Below are positions 34,356 through 43,927 of a DNA stretch of 61,658 nucleotides, piece by piece. The notes beneath the pieces are model-generated. The model did not search any database, was not told the origin of the DNA, and saw only the letters and a program-made list of their open reading frames with translations. Source of the DNA: an uncultured Nitrospira sp. (GTDB lineage Bacteria > Nitrospirota > Nitrospiria > Nitrospirales > Nitrospiraceae); assembly GCA_946479785.1 (NCBI GenBank), contig CAMLHQ010000006.1, positions 1-61,658 of the forward strand, written 5' to 3'. The translations under genes were made by a program, and so were the position numbers. How positions within the stretch are numbered: position 1 is the stretch's first letter; each line of letters opens with the position of its first letter.

Positions 34356-36865
34356 CGCAATTGAAGACCCAGCCTGCCTCCTCCACCCGTGGATGGAGGC
34401 TCCAGACCAAACTGATCGTCTCGATGCTCCTGGTCGGCGTCGTCCCACTCCTCGTTGGTCTCGGCATGGCGTTCTGGCAAGGGTCCAAAGAGATCCACGA
34501 GGTCAGCGGCGAAAGTTTTAAAGCCCTGGCTACGGAGGCAGCGAGAAAACTCGATATTTTGGTGGGAGAAGAGATCGCGAGGACTTTACGGATCGCCGCT
34601 GATCCGATGATCATTCGAGAGCTCGAACGACGGCGGGATACCATTCAAAACCAACCCTCGCTGAAGCCATCCTCGCTTTCCGACAATCAACAGGTGAAGT
34701 GGGAAACCAAGGATCCGACGACAGTCAAAGCCATAACCGAAAACCCCATTGCGAATCTCTTGCACGAATACTATACGGGGGCAAAGAGCGAAGCCGATCA
34801 ACTGATTCCACAAGTTGTCCGAGGCGCCACGAAGATGCTGTTCGTGACGGATATTCAGGGACATCTTGTCGCGGCCCTCTCGACAAAACCCCATTTTGCC
34901 AACGGCGATCGCGCGTGGTGGAAAGGGACCTATAACAAGGGCATCGGCCAACTCTATATTGAAGATGTGTATTTCGATGACCTGGCCGGTACCTATGCCT
35001 TCTCGATCTCGCTGCCGATTATGGACAGTCTCCGGTACGAGGCGGTCGGCGTAGTCCATCGAGTGATCGACGCCAAGGAGTTCTTCTCTCCTTCGACCCA
35101 GCCCATCCGGTTCGGGAAGACGGGGCACGTCATGCTGATCGACCATCGAGGCATCGTGATGAGTTGTCCTATCCTTCCGACCGGTGTCAGTCTCTCCGAT
35201 CCCAGTATTATCCCGTTGGTGACCCCTCGGCATCCGGGCTGGACGAGAGCGCCCAGTGACGGCCATGGAGGAAGTTCGTCGTCCATCATCGGATTTTCTC
35301 CTCTTCCCGAAACCAGCCGGATCACCAATGGATCGATGGAGATCGGGTCGTGGCACACGTTCGTCTGGCAGTCGTCGGACGAACTCTTCAGTCCGATCAG
35401 ACATCTGTTCACCTGGATGACCGTATTCGGCGGGATCGCGGTAGGATTGCTGGCGACGCTGGGGTATTTGGCGGCTAGCCGTATCGTGACGCCGGTTCGG
35501 CAGCTGCAACAAGCTGCGCAATCGATCGGACGAGGAGAATTGCGGCAATCCATCCAGATCAACACAGGCGATGAGCTCGAAACGCTGGCTGAAGAATTCA
35601 ACCGCATGAACCGGCAGCTCGAAGCAGCCTTTGCCGGTCTGACAGATCAGGTTACCTTGAAGACGCAGGAAGTACAGTATTTGCAACGATCGACCGATCA
35701 GATTCTGGATGCCGTCCCGACGCCCATCCTGATCGTCGACGATCAGGAACAGGTGCAGTACGTCAATCGGACGGGACGGGATGCGTTTAGGCTGGCTGAC
35801 GAGCCTCATTCTTTCGGGCGGCTGTTCGAGATTCTGCCGGTCGAAGCCTCGCAACAACAGCAACTGCGTCAGGAACTCTGGAGCCAACAGACGGGCGCTG
35901 CCTCGTTCGCGAACGACGAGCCGACGCTCTCCGATCATGTCAGGGATCCGCTCGTTCCCAGGACGGGAATAACACCGGGCAGTAGGCCGGCTGAGTTGCA
36001 ACTGGGCTCCCACCTCTATCGCTATCAATGGTTCCGTGTGACGGGACGGCCCGGGGAATCCGATCGCGTGGGCCTTGTGCTTCGCGACACGACCGACGAC
36101 AGCCGCATGCAGGAGAAACTCGTGCAGGCCGAAAAATCGGGGAGCCTGGGTATTCTCACAGCCGGGATCGGCCACGAATTGAACAACCCCTTGTTCGGCA
36201 TTTTAGGATTGGGTGAAGCGCTCCAAGATGAGTGCGATCCTGCGCGTGTGAAATCCTACGCCCAAGACATCGTCCAGCAAGGCAAGCGAATGGCCGCCAT
36301 CATCAGAGATTTCACGGGTATCGCAGCGCGAGAAACATCGGATCAGCGGCAAACGGTGCATCTTGAACAGGAACTCGATCAGGCGCTTGCCACTATCACG
36401 GCAAGCCTGGGCACGTCAGAGTTGATCGTCGAGAGGCAGTATGCGGGTGATACCGTCGTGTCGTCCCTGCCGGACCAACTCAGACAGGCGTTCACGAATC
36501 TCCTGATGAACGCCGTCCAGGCCATGAAAGGCAAGGGAACATTGCGACTCTCGACCATCGTGGCAGAGGCTTCTGTCGTGACAACTATTGCGGATTCCGG
36601 ACCCGGTATTCCGAAGGAACATCTGTCGAAAATCTTCGACCCGTTCTTTACGACCAAGGGTCAAGGCGAAGGCTCTGGTCTCGGATTGACCGTGGCGCGC
36701 CGCATCATCAAGAAATTCGGCGGCGACATTCGCTTGGAGAGCGTGGAGGGAACCGGCACATCCTGCATGGTGACGCTGCCGGTCATCTCCTTCACATCTT
36801 CCTCAAAGGAGGCCTCATGGACCGCTTCGGAGTCGCGCGTATTGCCGCAGGCATCACGCTCCTGA
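34352..36865 (+). CDS. Membrane PAS sensor histidine kinase with dCACHE-like periplasmic region
   Basis: An 837-residue kinase. TM1 is at about 20-44 (LIVSMLLVGVVPLLVGLGMA), with a periplasmic region of about 300 residues resembling dCACHE and TM2 near 352-377 (VFGGIAVGLLATLGYLAASR). HAMP follows, then a PAS segment (about 450-570, ILIVDDQEQVQYVNRTG), HisKA with H-box GIGHELNNP, and an HATPase with LMNAVQAM, DSGPGIP and GSGLGLTV. There is no receiver domain. The GTG start overlaps the upstream kinase stop by 4 bp. The last 49 bp overlap the start of the heme protein gene, so all are co-expressed with the response regulator. Confidence 0.9.
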   Translation: MTQLKTQPASSTRGWRLQTKLIVSMLLVGVVPLLVGLGMAFWQGSKEIHEVSGESFKALATEAARKLDILVGEEIARTLRIAADPMIIRELERRRDTIQNQPSLKPSSLSDNQQVKWETKDPTTVKAITENPIANLLHEYYTGAKSEADQLIPQVVRGATKMLFVTDIQGHLVAALSTKPHFANGDRAWWKGTYNKGIGQLYIEDVYFDDLAGTYAFSISLPIMDSLRYEAVGVVHRVIDAKEFFSPSTQPIRFGKTGHVMLIDHRGIVMSCPILPTGVSLSDPSIIPLVTPRHPGWTRAPSDGHGGSSSSIIGFSPLPETSRITNGSMEIGSWHTFVWQSSDELFSPIRHLFTWMTVFGGIAVGLLATLGYLAASRIVTPVRQLQQAAQSIGRGELRQSIQINTGDELETLAEEFNRMNRQLEAAFAGLTDQVTLKTQEVQYLQRSTDQILDAVPTPILIVDDQEQVQYVNRTGRDAFRLADEPHSFGRLFEILPVEASQQQQLRQELWSQQTGAASFANDEPTLSDHVRDPLVPRTGITPGSRPAELQLGSHLYRYQWFRVTGRPGESDRVGLVLRDTTDDSRMQEKLVQAEKSGSLGILTAGIGHELNNPLFGILGLGEALQDECDPARVKSYAQDIVQQGKRMAAIIRDFTGIAARETSDQRQTVHLEQELDQALATITASLGTSELIVERQYAGDTVVSSLPDQLRQAFTNLLMNAVQAMKGKGTLRLSTIVAEASVVTTIADSGPGIPKEHLSKIFDPFFTTKGQGEGSGLGLTVARRIIKKFGGDIRLESVEGTGTSCMVTLPVISFTSSSKEASWTASESRVLPQASRS

Positions 36866-37410
36866 TCATCGGGCTCTGGTGGGTCACTGCTGCCTATTCC
36901 GCCAAGGAGGAACCCAAGATCACCGGGATCCCTCCGGAGAAGGTCGCGGGCTTCGTGCATGCCGTGCTTCAAGCGCACCGGACCATCTATACGAACTACA
37001 TCGTCAACCGCTTGCAGGAAAAAGGCGTGGTGATGGCGGTCGAACATTGGGAGCAGGAAAACGCCTTACCGCTTCCGGCGCAATTTCTTCAACATTCAGG
37101 ACGACTGGTCGCCGAGAGCGGCCAAGGAATCCGGTACCGGCTCATCGGACTTTCACCGATCTATCAACGCAACGCGCCGGCCACGGACTTCGAACGCAAA
37201 GCGCTGGAAACGTTGAACCGCGCTCCTGAAGCGCCTGTCACGGGCATCGTCAGCAGCGGACGCAAACAATACTTTCAGGCAATCTATCCCGATCGCGCCG
37301 TGTCGTCGGCCTGCATCAGTTGTCACAACAGCCACCCGCTCAGTCCGAAACGAGACTTCAAGCTCAACGATGTGATGGGCGGCATCGCGATCACGATCCC
37401 CATGGAGTAA
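36817..37410 (+). CDS. Membrane-anchored c-type heme protein, DUF3365 (Tll0287-like)
   Basis: A 197-residue protein with an N-terminal signal or anchor (ITLLIIGLWWVTAAYSA, 13-29) and a periplasmic alpha/beta domain of the DUF3365 type. A single heme c site CISCH (166-170) lies near the C-terminus, followed by NSHPLSPK. Tll0287-type folds resemble PAS or sensor domains with heme c, so a redox-sensing role is plausible. AAGGAGG lies 5 nt before the ATG, so the start is firm although it sits 49 bp inside the upstream kinase gene in another frame. Tight overlap suggests it is the sensory or electron partner of the membrane kinase. Confidence 0.88.
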   Translation: MDRFGVARIAAGITLLIIGLWWVTAAYSAKEEPKITGIPPEKVAGFVHAVLQAHRTIYTNYIVNRLQEKGVVMAVEHWEQENALPLPAQFLQHSGRLVAESGQGIRYRLIGLSPIYQRNAPATDFERKALETLNRAPEAPVTGIVSSGRKQYFQAIYPDRAVSSACISCHNSHPLSPKRDFKLNDVMGGIAITIPME

Positions 37411-37450
37411 GCGTGCAGCTTTCAGAATTGCCGGAGCAAGATCTCGGCTG

Positions 37451-38536
37451 CTAAGGTGTGGAAGGCGGTGGCGTTCCGGGAGCGTGGTACTCTTCGCGGT
37501 AGATTTGCAGAGCTGTCATGAACAGGCTGACGAGCACGGGGCCGATGAAAAGACCGATCGGTCCATAGAGCGCCAAGCCGCCGAGCACGCTGAATACGAG
37601 GAAGAGAACCGGGATCTGCACGTCTTTGCCGATCAGCCACGGCTTGAGCACCTGATCGACTGTGGACACGACCCCCACGCCCCAGGCCAACATCACGAGC
37701 GCCTTCCCCGAAAAGCCGGCCCAGAAGAGATACAATACAACCGGCCCCCAGACGAGCGCGGTCCCGCCAAACGGGATCGGGGCGAGAATAATCGTCAGCG
37801 CCGTCAGGACGATAGGAAAGGGCACGCCAAGCATCACATAGGCTGCTCCCGCCAAAAGGCCTTGCACCATCGCCGTGACCAGCATGCCTTTGATCACGGC
37901 CCGCACCGTCTGATCCAGCCGGGTCACGATCTTCTGTTTGTGTGACTCGTCGAGCGGGATGAGTTCATACAACGTCCCGATCCAGTCCTTGCCCTCCTTA
38001 TAGAAGAAGAACAGTACCAGCAACATAATGAAAAAATCCGCCACAAGCAGGAGCGTATTCTTGAGCAACCCGCCCATCTGATCGACGAAAAACTGGCTAA
38101 GAAATCCAGCGCCGGCCATCACCGTCTGTTCCATCGAGATCTCGCGCAAGCCGTCTAGAGAGAGCAGCATGCGCATCCATTCGCCGATGACCGGAATTGC
38201 CGCCACCTGTGCGGGAAGCTGCTCCAAGCCGCCGGCGGCAATCCACCCGCGAATCGCCTGCTCGGCATCTTTGGTCTCTCGAACGAGCAACACACCGGTC
38301 ACCACGAGAGGGACCACCACAAGGGCCAAGATGCCGATCGTCAGCGCTGCGGCGGACAGCGTATCCCGCCCTCCACACAGTTGGGTGAGCCGGTCATGGA
38401 GCGGAAAGGTAGCATGGACGAGCAGCGCCGCCCATAACACCGGAAAGAGAAACGGCTGGAACACGAGTGCGATCTGATACAACAGCAAGAGTAGCAGCGC
38501 AAAGAAGACGACTGTAAACGGTTGCGGTCTGGTCAT
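37451..38536 (-). CDS. AI-2E family transporter (UPF0118/PerM-like permease)
   Basis: A 361-residue integral membrane protein with about eight hydrophobic segments (VVFFALLLLLLYQIALVF, LFPVLWAALLVHA, VVPLVVTGVLLV and others). The family's conserved C-terminal blocks are present (IVLTALTIILAPIPFGG, VLGGLALYGPIGLFIGPVL). Family members include TqsA and Na+/H+ or Li+ antiporters, and the substrate is unknown. The frame can be extended 11 codons to a GTG at 38569, but neither start has a good ribosome site. ATG 38536 places the basic MTRPQ just before the first helix. Confidence 0.85.
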   Translation of the reverse strand: MTRPQPFTVVFFALLLLLLYQIALVFQPFLFPVLWAALLVHATFPLHDRLTQLCGGRDTLSAAALTIGILALVVVPLVVTGVLLVRETKDAEQAIRGWIAAGGLEQLPAQVAAIPVIGEWMRMLLSLDGLREISMEQTVMAGAGFLSQFFVDQMGGLLKNTLLLVADFFIMLLVLFFFYKEGKDWIGTLYELIPLDESHKQKIVTRLDQTVRAVIKGMLVTAMVQGLLAGAAYVMLGVPFPIVLTALTIILAPIPFGGTALVWGPVVLYLFWAGFSGKALVMLAWGVGVVSTVDQVLKPWLIGKDVQIPVLFLVFSVLGGLALYGPIGLFIGPVLVSLFMTALQIYREEYHAPGTPPPSTP

Positions 38537-38593
38537 GGGAACGGGAGGAAGAGCCTGACTACGGAACACACTCGAAATGCCGGAGACCTATGT

Positions 38594-39037
38594 CTAACCG
38601 CTTGAATCTTTCTCATGTACCGCGACATGTTTGGCCCGGTGGGACGCCAGGTCGCGAATGGCGCCCGGTAGTTTTGGGAGCTCATCCGGCCAGGCCGTGA
38701 CACCCATGTCGGTCGTCCCCTGCAACTTTGCGCCTTCTTCCATCATCAGTACAGGCGTATGGATATCACCGATGACAATGGCGGTTTTCAGCAGCTGAAC
38801 CCGCTCGACGGCCGTCACGGTGGCCTTGATCCGGCCGCTGCTCACGACCGTCCCGGCCGCGACCGTCCCTTGAACCAAACCATCCTCCCCGACGATGACT
38901 TGTCCCTTCGTGTGGATCTCGCCTTCGAGGCGGCCGTCGATCCGGACCGTACCCTCGACGCGAATCTCCCCTTTGAGGTGCACGCCCTTGGCCAAGAGGG
39001 TAATGTTGTCGTCCCCACCAAATCCATTCTTCTTCAT
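38594..39037 (-). CDS. Bactofilin (polymer-forming cytoskeletal protein)
   Basis: A 147-residue bactofilin with a short N-terminal tail and a right-handed beta-helix of repeated six-residue rungs (GEIRVEGTVRIDGRLEGEI, GQVIVGEDGLVQGTV, TVVSSGRIKATV). Bactofilins polymerise without nucleotide at the inner membrane and position cell-wall enzymes; the neighbouring gene encodes a PBP1b-like synthase. GGGAGGA before the ATG at 39037 decides the start against a frame that runs 40 codons longer. The C-terminus is polar and His/Lys-rich. Confidence 0.92.
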   Translation of the reverse strand: MKKNGFGGDDNITLLAKGVHLKGEIRVEGTVRIDGRLEGEIHTKGQVIVGEDGLVQGTVAAGTVVSSGRIKATVTAVERVQLLKTAIVIGDIHTPVLMMEEGAKLQGTTDMGVTAWPDELPKLPGAIRDLASHRAKHVAVHEKDSSG

Positions 39038-39211
39038 ACTGTTCCTCCCGCTCACATTCACCGCCAGCTTACACCATTTCGACCGGCAGCACCTAGGAGA
39101 ATGTAGAAAGTCTGATTCCACCCCTTCCGAATGATCTTCAAAACGCCACGTCGGCAAGCCCGCAGCAAGCGAGAGCCGATGACGGGTGAAACCTGGCGTT
39201 TCAACATCTTG

Positions 39212-41530
39212 TTAAGAAAATCCAAAGGTATGCCGGAGACGCTCCCAGATGCCCCCGCCATGGACTTCACAATAGACACTCGGCTCGGTGCCTTCGATAA
39301 AGACTTCGTCCACCTGTTCGGGACACTGCGACGTCGCCAGTTGACCCGTCTTCGGATCGATGGCACGCACCACCACACCGGACGGCTGAGAAAACGGTGG
39401 AGCCTGTTCCGGTAAAATCCGCTTCGCGATGTCCATCCAAATGGGCAGCGCAGCTTGCGCCCCCGTTAATCGTACCGCCCGTTCGTCATCGAATCCCACC
39501 CATACGCCGATAACGACGTCCGACGTATAACCGACGAACCAGGCATCACGATAGCCGTCGGTCGTTCCGGTCTTACCGGCGATCGCTCCCGTCAGGCCCA
39601 ACATCTTCGCCTTAGCCGCGGTCCCTCGCTGGACTACACCCACCAAGAGCGAGGTCACGAGATAGGCCGCTTGAGGAGAGACGGCTTGACGGCGATCGGG
39701 AACGGCATTCCATAAGGCCGTGCCATCACGGTCGGATGCCGCGCGCAAGCTTGTGGGGCGGATTCGAACACCTCCGTTGGCCACGGTTCCGTAGGCCGTG
39801 ACGATGTCGAGCAGCGACACGGTGGGGCTTCCTAAGGCCACGGAAAGATCATCGGTCAACGCCGTGGTGACGCCGAGCTGGCGGATCACCTCGAGAATGG
39901 GCTGGGTCCCGACCGCCTTTGCGACACGTACTGCCGGCACGTTGAGGGACTGTTCAAGCGCGCTCCGCAACGTCACATTCCCGCGAAACTGTCGATCGTA
40001 GTTCTGAGGAGCCCAGGTCCCGCTTTCCGATTCAAACGTCACCGGTTCGTCGGCCAACAGACTGGCCGGTGTCAGATAGGGTTGCTTGCCCGCTCGGCTT
40101 GCCTCGAATGCCGCAAGATAGACGAAGGGCTTGAACAGCGAGCCCGCTTGGCGATGCGCTTGCACGGCCCGATTGAACTGGCTCGTACGATAATCGCGTC
40201 CTCCGACCAGCGCCAGAACCGCGCCGCTGGACGGTTCGAGCACGACCACCGCGCCTTGCAGTTGCTCCGACCCCTTGAGGGCCGGATAGGCCCGTTCGAG
40301 TTTGGCCAGGCCGTTCTCCAATCCTTCGGCCGCAACCTGCTGCACGAGAGGATCAAGCGTGCTGTCGATACGCAGCCCTTCGGGCAGAGGTGTTCCAATC
40401 GCCTCCTCGACCTGTCTCAGAACCGTATCGACAAAATAGGGCGCATCGGCCAGGACATCGTCAGGCGGCGCAACCCGAACCGGCTGATTGACGGCAATCG
40501 TCCATTCTTCCTCTGTCAAACGACCTCGCTCCCGCAACAGGCGTAGCACGACGTCGCGACGTTGCTGGGCCAAGGCGGGATGCTTGGTGGGGGCATAGGT
40601 GTTCGGTCCCTTGATCAGGCCGACGATCATGGCGATCTCCCCGGTGGTGAGTTCGGAAAGGCTCTTGCCGAAGTACCGGTGAGCCGCTTCCGCGACGCCA
40701 TAGATCGAGACAAAACCGGCCTGTCCCAAATAGATTTCGTTCAAATAACTCTCAAGGATCTCCTGCTTGCGGTATTTCGTCTCCAACACCACGGCGGCAA
40801 GTGCTTCTTTCACTTTTCGCACGAACGTGCGCTGCGGCGAATAAAACAGGTTCTTCGCCAGCTGTTGGGTGATCGTGCTGCCGCCCTGCACGACTCCGCC
40901 TTTCGTCAGATTTCTCCAGACCGCCCGCCCAATCGCCACAGGGTCGATGCCCACATGCGAATAAAATCGCCGATCTTCCACCGCCAGCACCGTCTCAACT
41001 AAACGAGGCGGCATCTGGGGCAATGGAATCCACTCACGCACTTGACGCGACGCGCCGCGCAATCCACTGATGAGTTCCGGCTCCAGAAAGACGGGAAAGA
41101 TCGGGCTCCTGTCTGGTTCTGACACTACCTGCGTGACCAGCCCCTCCTCCAACTCGAGCGTGACGACGCTGGCCTTCACAAAGTTCTCCGGCTGAGCATG
41201 GAGATAGATCGTCAGAGATTGCGGCGCGAGTTGGTAATCGCCCGGCGACCCAACCGGGCCGCTCACCGGCCGGTACCCCAGCCGCTGCAATCGTTCGGGC
41301 AGACGCGCGACTTTCACGGAGACACCGGATTTGAGTTGAAACGGAGCTGTATAGAGACGTAACGGCGGGTGATCTTCGCTCTTGGGAAGCTCAAGGAATG
41401 TCGCCAGGTATGCCCCATACAGGACAAGGGTTCCGATCAGGAGCACCACCGCCAAGCCGCCAAGCAGCCCCAGGCGAATCAACCAAGGCGAGCGCAGGAT
41501 GTGATACGACGCTGGCATCCGGGTCAGCAT
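39212..41530 (-). CDS. Bifunctional penicillin-binding protein, PBP1b-like (class A)
   Basis: A 772-residue class A PBP. It has one N-terminal TM (LIRLGLLGGLAVVLLIGTLV) and a UB2H-like region (LPERLQRLGYRPVSG), which points to the PBP1b branch. The glycosyltransferase 51 domain has EDRRFYSHVGID, GGSTITQQLAKNL and RKVKEALAAVVLE. The transpeptidase domain has the serine motif SLFK, SLNVPAV and KTGTTDGYRDAWFVG. It polymerises and cross-links peptidoglycan in the periplasm. A short C-terminal tail carries two cysteines (TSQCPE, SVYCEV). I chose ATG 41530, the first ATG after a TTG-led extension. Bactofilin lies downstream on the same strand. Confidence 0.94.
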   Translation of the reverse strand: MLTRMPASYHILRSPWLIRLGLLGGLAVVLLIGTLVLYGAYLATFLELPKSEDHPPLRLYTAPFQLKSGVSVKVARLPERLQRLGYRPVSGPVGSPGDYQLAPQSLTIYLHAQPENFVKASVVTLELEEGLVTQVVSEPDRSPIFPVFLEPELISGLRGASRQVREWIPLPQMPPRLVETVLAVEDRRFYSHVGIDPVAIGRAVWRNLTKGGVVQGGSTITQQLAKNLFYSPQRTFVRKVKEALAAVVLETKYRKQEILESYLNEIYLGQAGFVSIYGVAEAAHRYFGKSLSELTTGEIAMIVGLIKGPNTYAPTKHPALAQQRRDVVLRLLRERGRLTEEEWTIAVNQPVRVAPPDDVLADAPYFVDTVLRQVEEAIGTPLPEGLRIDSTLDPLVQQVAAEGLENGLAKLERAYPALKGSEQLQGAVVVLEPSSGAVLALVGGRDYRTSQFNRAVQAHRQAGSLFKPFVYLAAFEASRAGKQPYLTPASLLADEPVTFESESGTWAPQNYDRQFRGNVTLRSALEQSLNVPAVRVAKAVGTQPILEVIRQLGVTTALTDDLSVALGSPTVSLLDIVTAYGTVANGGVRIRPTSLRAASDRDGTALWNAVPDRRQAVSPQAAYLVTSLLVGVVQRGTAAKAKMLGLTGAIAGKTGTTDGYRDAWFVGYTSDVVIGVWVGFDDERAVRLTGAQAALPIWMDIAKRILPEQAPPFSQPSGVVVRAIDPKTGQLATSQCPEQVDEVFIEGTEPSVYCEVHGGGIWERLRHTFGFS

Positions 41531-41594
41531 ACGCGACCGCAAGACGGAAAGCGATCTTGTCGCAGTGGAAGAAGCCCGCGATCCATAAGCAGAT

Positions 41595-43010
41595 CTACGG
41601 CTGTGATGATCGACGAGCGGACACCTGTGAACCCAAGACCATACCGAGTGCGGCCATCAGCAAACCGACCAACTGCGGAGGCCAGACAGACGCATCGGTG
41701 CTCACGAATTCCATACCGAGCCACCCGACCAACCCCGCTACAATGGCGCAGAGCGCCCCCTGGGTCGTCGCCCCCTTCCAGAACAGCCCCGCCGCGAGTG
41801 GAACAAAAGCCGAGACCAAGGTTACTTTGTACGTATTGACCACCAGCTTGTAGATACTGGATTCAGAACCGAGCGCGATGGCCAATACGACGGCGGCAAA
41901 ACAGACCAGCACCATCCGCATCGTCCGCAAGAGCGCCCACTCGTCCATCTGCGGCATGGCCTCCTTGATGACGTTCTCGCTCAGGATCACCGACGGCGCC
42001 AGCAAGGTGGCGCTGGAGCAACTCATCACGGCAGAGAGCACCGCCCCGAAGAACATCACCTGTGCGAATACAGGTGTGTATTCGACGATCAGAGTGGGCA
42101 AGACCAGCTGGGAATCGCGTTCCAGAAGCGTGCTGAATCGGACCGGGTCGATCAGCAACGCGGAATAGGCGATGAACATCGGCACAAAGCAAAAGCAGAA
42201 ATACAGCGCCGCTCCCAGCAGCGAGCCCCGAACGGCCGTTCGCTCGTCTTTCGCGCTCGTGATGCGCTGAAACACGTCTTGCTGCGGGATCGACCCGAGC
42301 ATCATCGTCACGCCGGCTCCGACAAAAGGGATCCAGGCATTGAGGGAAGCCGCAGGAAAGAACTCCAGTTTTCCGGCCTGTGCCGCATGGCTGATCACGG
42401 CTGCCACGCCACCCGTCAGATCGCTCATCACACTCACAATATAGAGCAATCCGCCGACGATGACGGAAAGCTGCACGAAGTCCAGGATCGCGACGGAGAA
42501 CATGCCGCCGAACGTCGTATAGGTCAGCACGATCAACGCGCCGATTATCATGCCGAGCTTTTGGCTCACCGCCCCGTCGGTCACGACATTCAACACGAGG
42601 CCGAGCACTTTGAACTGGGCTGCGACCCAACCCAGATAGGACGCGACGATGCACAGTGTACAGAGCACTTCGACGCGGCGGTCGTAGCGGAGACGATAGT
42701 AGTCCCCGACCGTGAGCAGATTGAGCCGATAGAAGCGTGGCGCAAAGAGGAGCCCGGCGAGGATGAGGCAGAGACTCGAACCGAACGGATCGGCGACGAC
42801 GCCTCGAAGACCTTCTTTCGCGAAGGTCGCCGAGATTCCCATCACCGCTTCGGCGCCAAACCATGTGGCGAATACCGTCGCCATCACGATCGGAACCGGA
42901 AGACTCCGTCCCGCTATGGCGAAGTCTTTGGTATTGTGTACGCGGGTCGCAGCCAGAAGCCCGATGCTGACCGAGATCAGCAGATAGAGAATGACGAAGG
43001 TAAGGACCAT
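41595..43010 (-). CDS. Sodium:solute symporter family protein
   Basis: A 471-residue LeuT-fold transporter of the SSS family with about 13 hydrophobic segments. Conserved blocks include TKDFAIAGRSLP, TWFGAEAVMGI, GDYYRLRYDRRVE, TTFGGMFSVAILDFVQ and GSIPQQDVFQRITSAKDE. It is an inner-membrane symporter, but the substrate is not predictable. The frame extends 35 codons upstream into a Cys-rich stretch. The ATG at 43010 starts the first helix (VLTFVILYLLISVSIG), although no ribosome site is evident. No associated short subunit gene is seen. Confidence 0.9.
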   Translation of the reverse strand: MVLTFVILYLLISVSIGLLAATRVHNTKDFAIAGRSLPVPIVMATVFATWFGAEAVMGISATFAKEGLRGVVADPFGSSLCLILAGLLFAPRFYRLNLLTVGDYYRLRYDRRVEVLCTLCIVASYLGWVAAQFKVLGLVLNVVTDGAVSQKLGMIIGALIVLTYTTFGGMFSVAILDFVQLSVIVGGLLYIVSVMSDLTGGVAAVISHAAQAGKLEFFPAASLNAWIPFVGAGVTMMLGSIPQQDVFQRITSAKDERTAVRGSLLGAALYFCFCFVPMFIAYSALLIDPVRFSTLLERDSQLVLPTLIVEYTPVFAQVMFFGAVLSAVMSCSSATLLAPSVILSENVIKEAMPQMDEWALLRTMRMVLVCFAAVVLAIALGSESSIYKLVVNTYKVTLVSAFVPLAAGLFWKGATTQGALCAIVAGLVGWLGMEFVSTDASVWPPQLVGLLMAALGMVLGSQVSARRSSQP

Positions 43011-43209
43011 GCAGAATCGACAATGGGTCAGGTTGGAAGCGCAGTGTACCGTTGCGCGGAGAAAGGCGCAACTTTGGGGGCGAACAATTACTACCCAGAC
43101 ATGGCAACCGGACACAAATTTCTTGAGCCTTCCATCCAGATAGCATACTGTACGGTGCTCATAGCCCCTAGGATCTCGGTGGGAACCCTATACACAGAAA
43201 GGATGTTGC

Positions 43210-43887
43210 ATGCGTATCGTGATTGCACTTTTCATCAGTCTTCTGCTCACCGATTGGTCGGTGAGGACCTCCCATGCCGCCGACCCGTCGACGGACGACC
43301 AAAAGACATTTTATGCACTCGGATTGCTCATTAGCCAATCTCTCGGCCCGTTTGCCCTCTCCGAGTCGGAACTGGAATTCGTCAAGACCGGAATGACTGA
43401 CGGTGTCCTGAAGAAAACGCCGAAGGTGGATTTGCAGACCTATGGACCGAAGGTCAATCAAGTCCAGCAAACGCGTGTCTCAGCCCAGGCCGAAACCGAA
43501 AAGAAAGCGGGAGCCGCGTTCCTCGAAAAAGCCGCCAAGGAGTCCGGCGCAAAGAAAACCGAGTCCGGTGCGATCGTCACGACCATGAAAGAAGGCAAAG
43601 GGGAGCATCCGAAGGCCACCGACACGGTCAAGGTCCATTATCACGGCACGCTTCTCGATGGCACCGTTTTCGACAGTTCGGTGAAACGCGGTGAGCCTGC
43701 GACGTTCCCCTTGAACCAAGTCATCAAGTGCTGGACGGAAGGTGTGCAACTGATCAAGGTCGGCGGCAAGAGCAAGCTGGTCTGTCCCTCCGGCATTGCC
43801 TACGGTGATCGCGGGTCCCCCCCGACGATCAAGCCAGGCGCCACGTTGATTTTTGAAGTGGAGTTACTCGAGATTGTGAAAAAGTAA
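43210..43887 (+). CDS. Periplasmic FKBP-type peptidyl-prolyl isomerase
   Basis: A 225-residue secreted isomerase. The signal peptide is MRIVIALFISLLLTDWSV... with likely cleavage after SHA (about residue 23). An N-terminal FKBP_N-like helical dimerisation region spans about 30-115. The catalytic FKBP domain covers about 120-222, with VKVHYHGTLLDGTVFDSS, IKCWTEGVQLIKVGGK and IAYGDRG. It resembles FkpA and Mip. It should assist folding of envelope proteins. AAAGGA precedes the ATG. The lytic transglycosylase gene follows 40 bp downstream on the same strand. Confidence 0.93.
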   Translation: MRIVIALFISLLLTDWSVRTSHAADPSTDDQKTFYALGLLISQSLGPFALSESELEFVKTGMTDGVLKKTPKVDLQTYGPKVNQVQQTRVSAQAETEKKAGAAFLEKAAKESGAKKTESGAIVTTMKEGKGEHPKATDTVKVHYHGTLLDGTVFDSSVKRGEPATFPLNQVIKCWTEGVQLIKVGGKSKLVCPSGIAYGDRGSPPTIKPGATLIFEVELLEIVKK

Positions 43888-43927
43888 CCGATCGCAGCCG
43901 AAGCTTTCCATGCGTTACGAGAGGCTT

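Noticed and set aside
34586..36175. 529-codon minus-strand frame opposite the membrane kinase
   Set aside because: It is antisense to clear TM, HAMP, PAS and HisKA coding sequence; the product is Arg/Asp/His-rich without motifs.
41863..43146. 427-codon minus-strand frame in another phase of the symporter gene
   Set aside because: Extremely Arg-rich product with no hydrophobic segments; the sodium:solute symporter frame explains the DNA.
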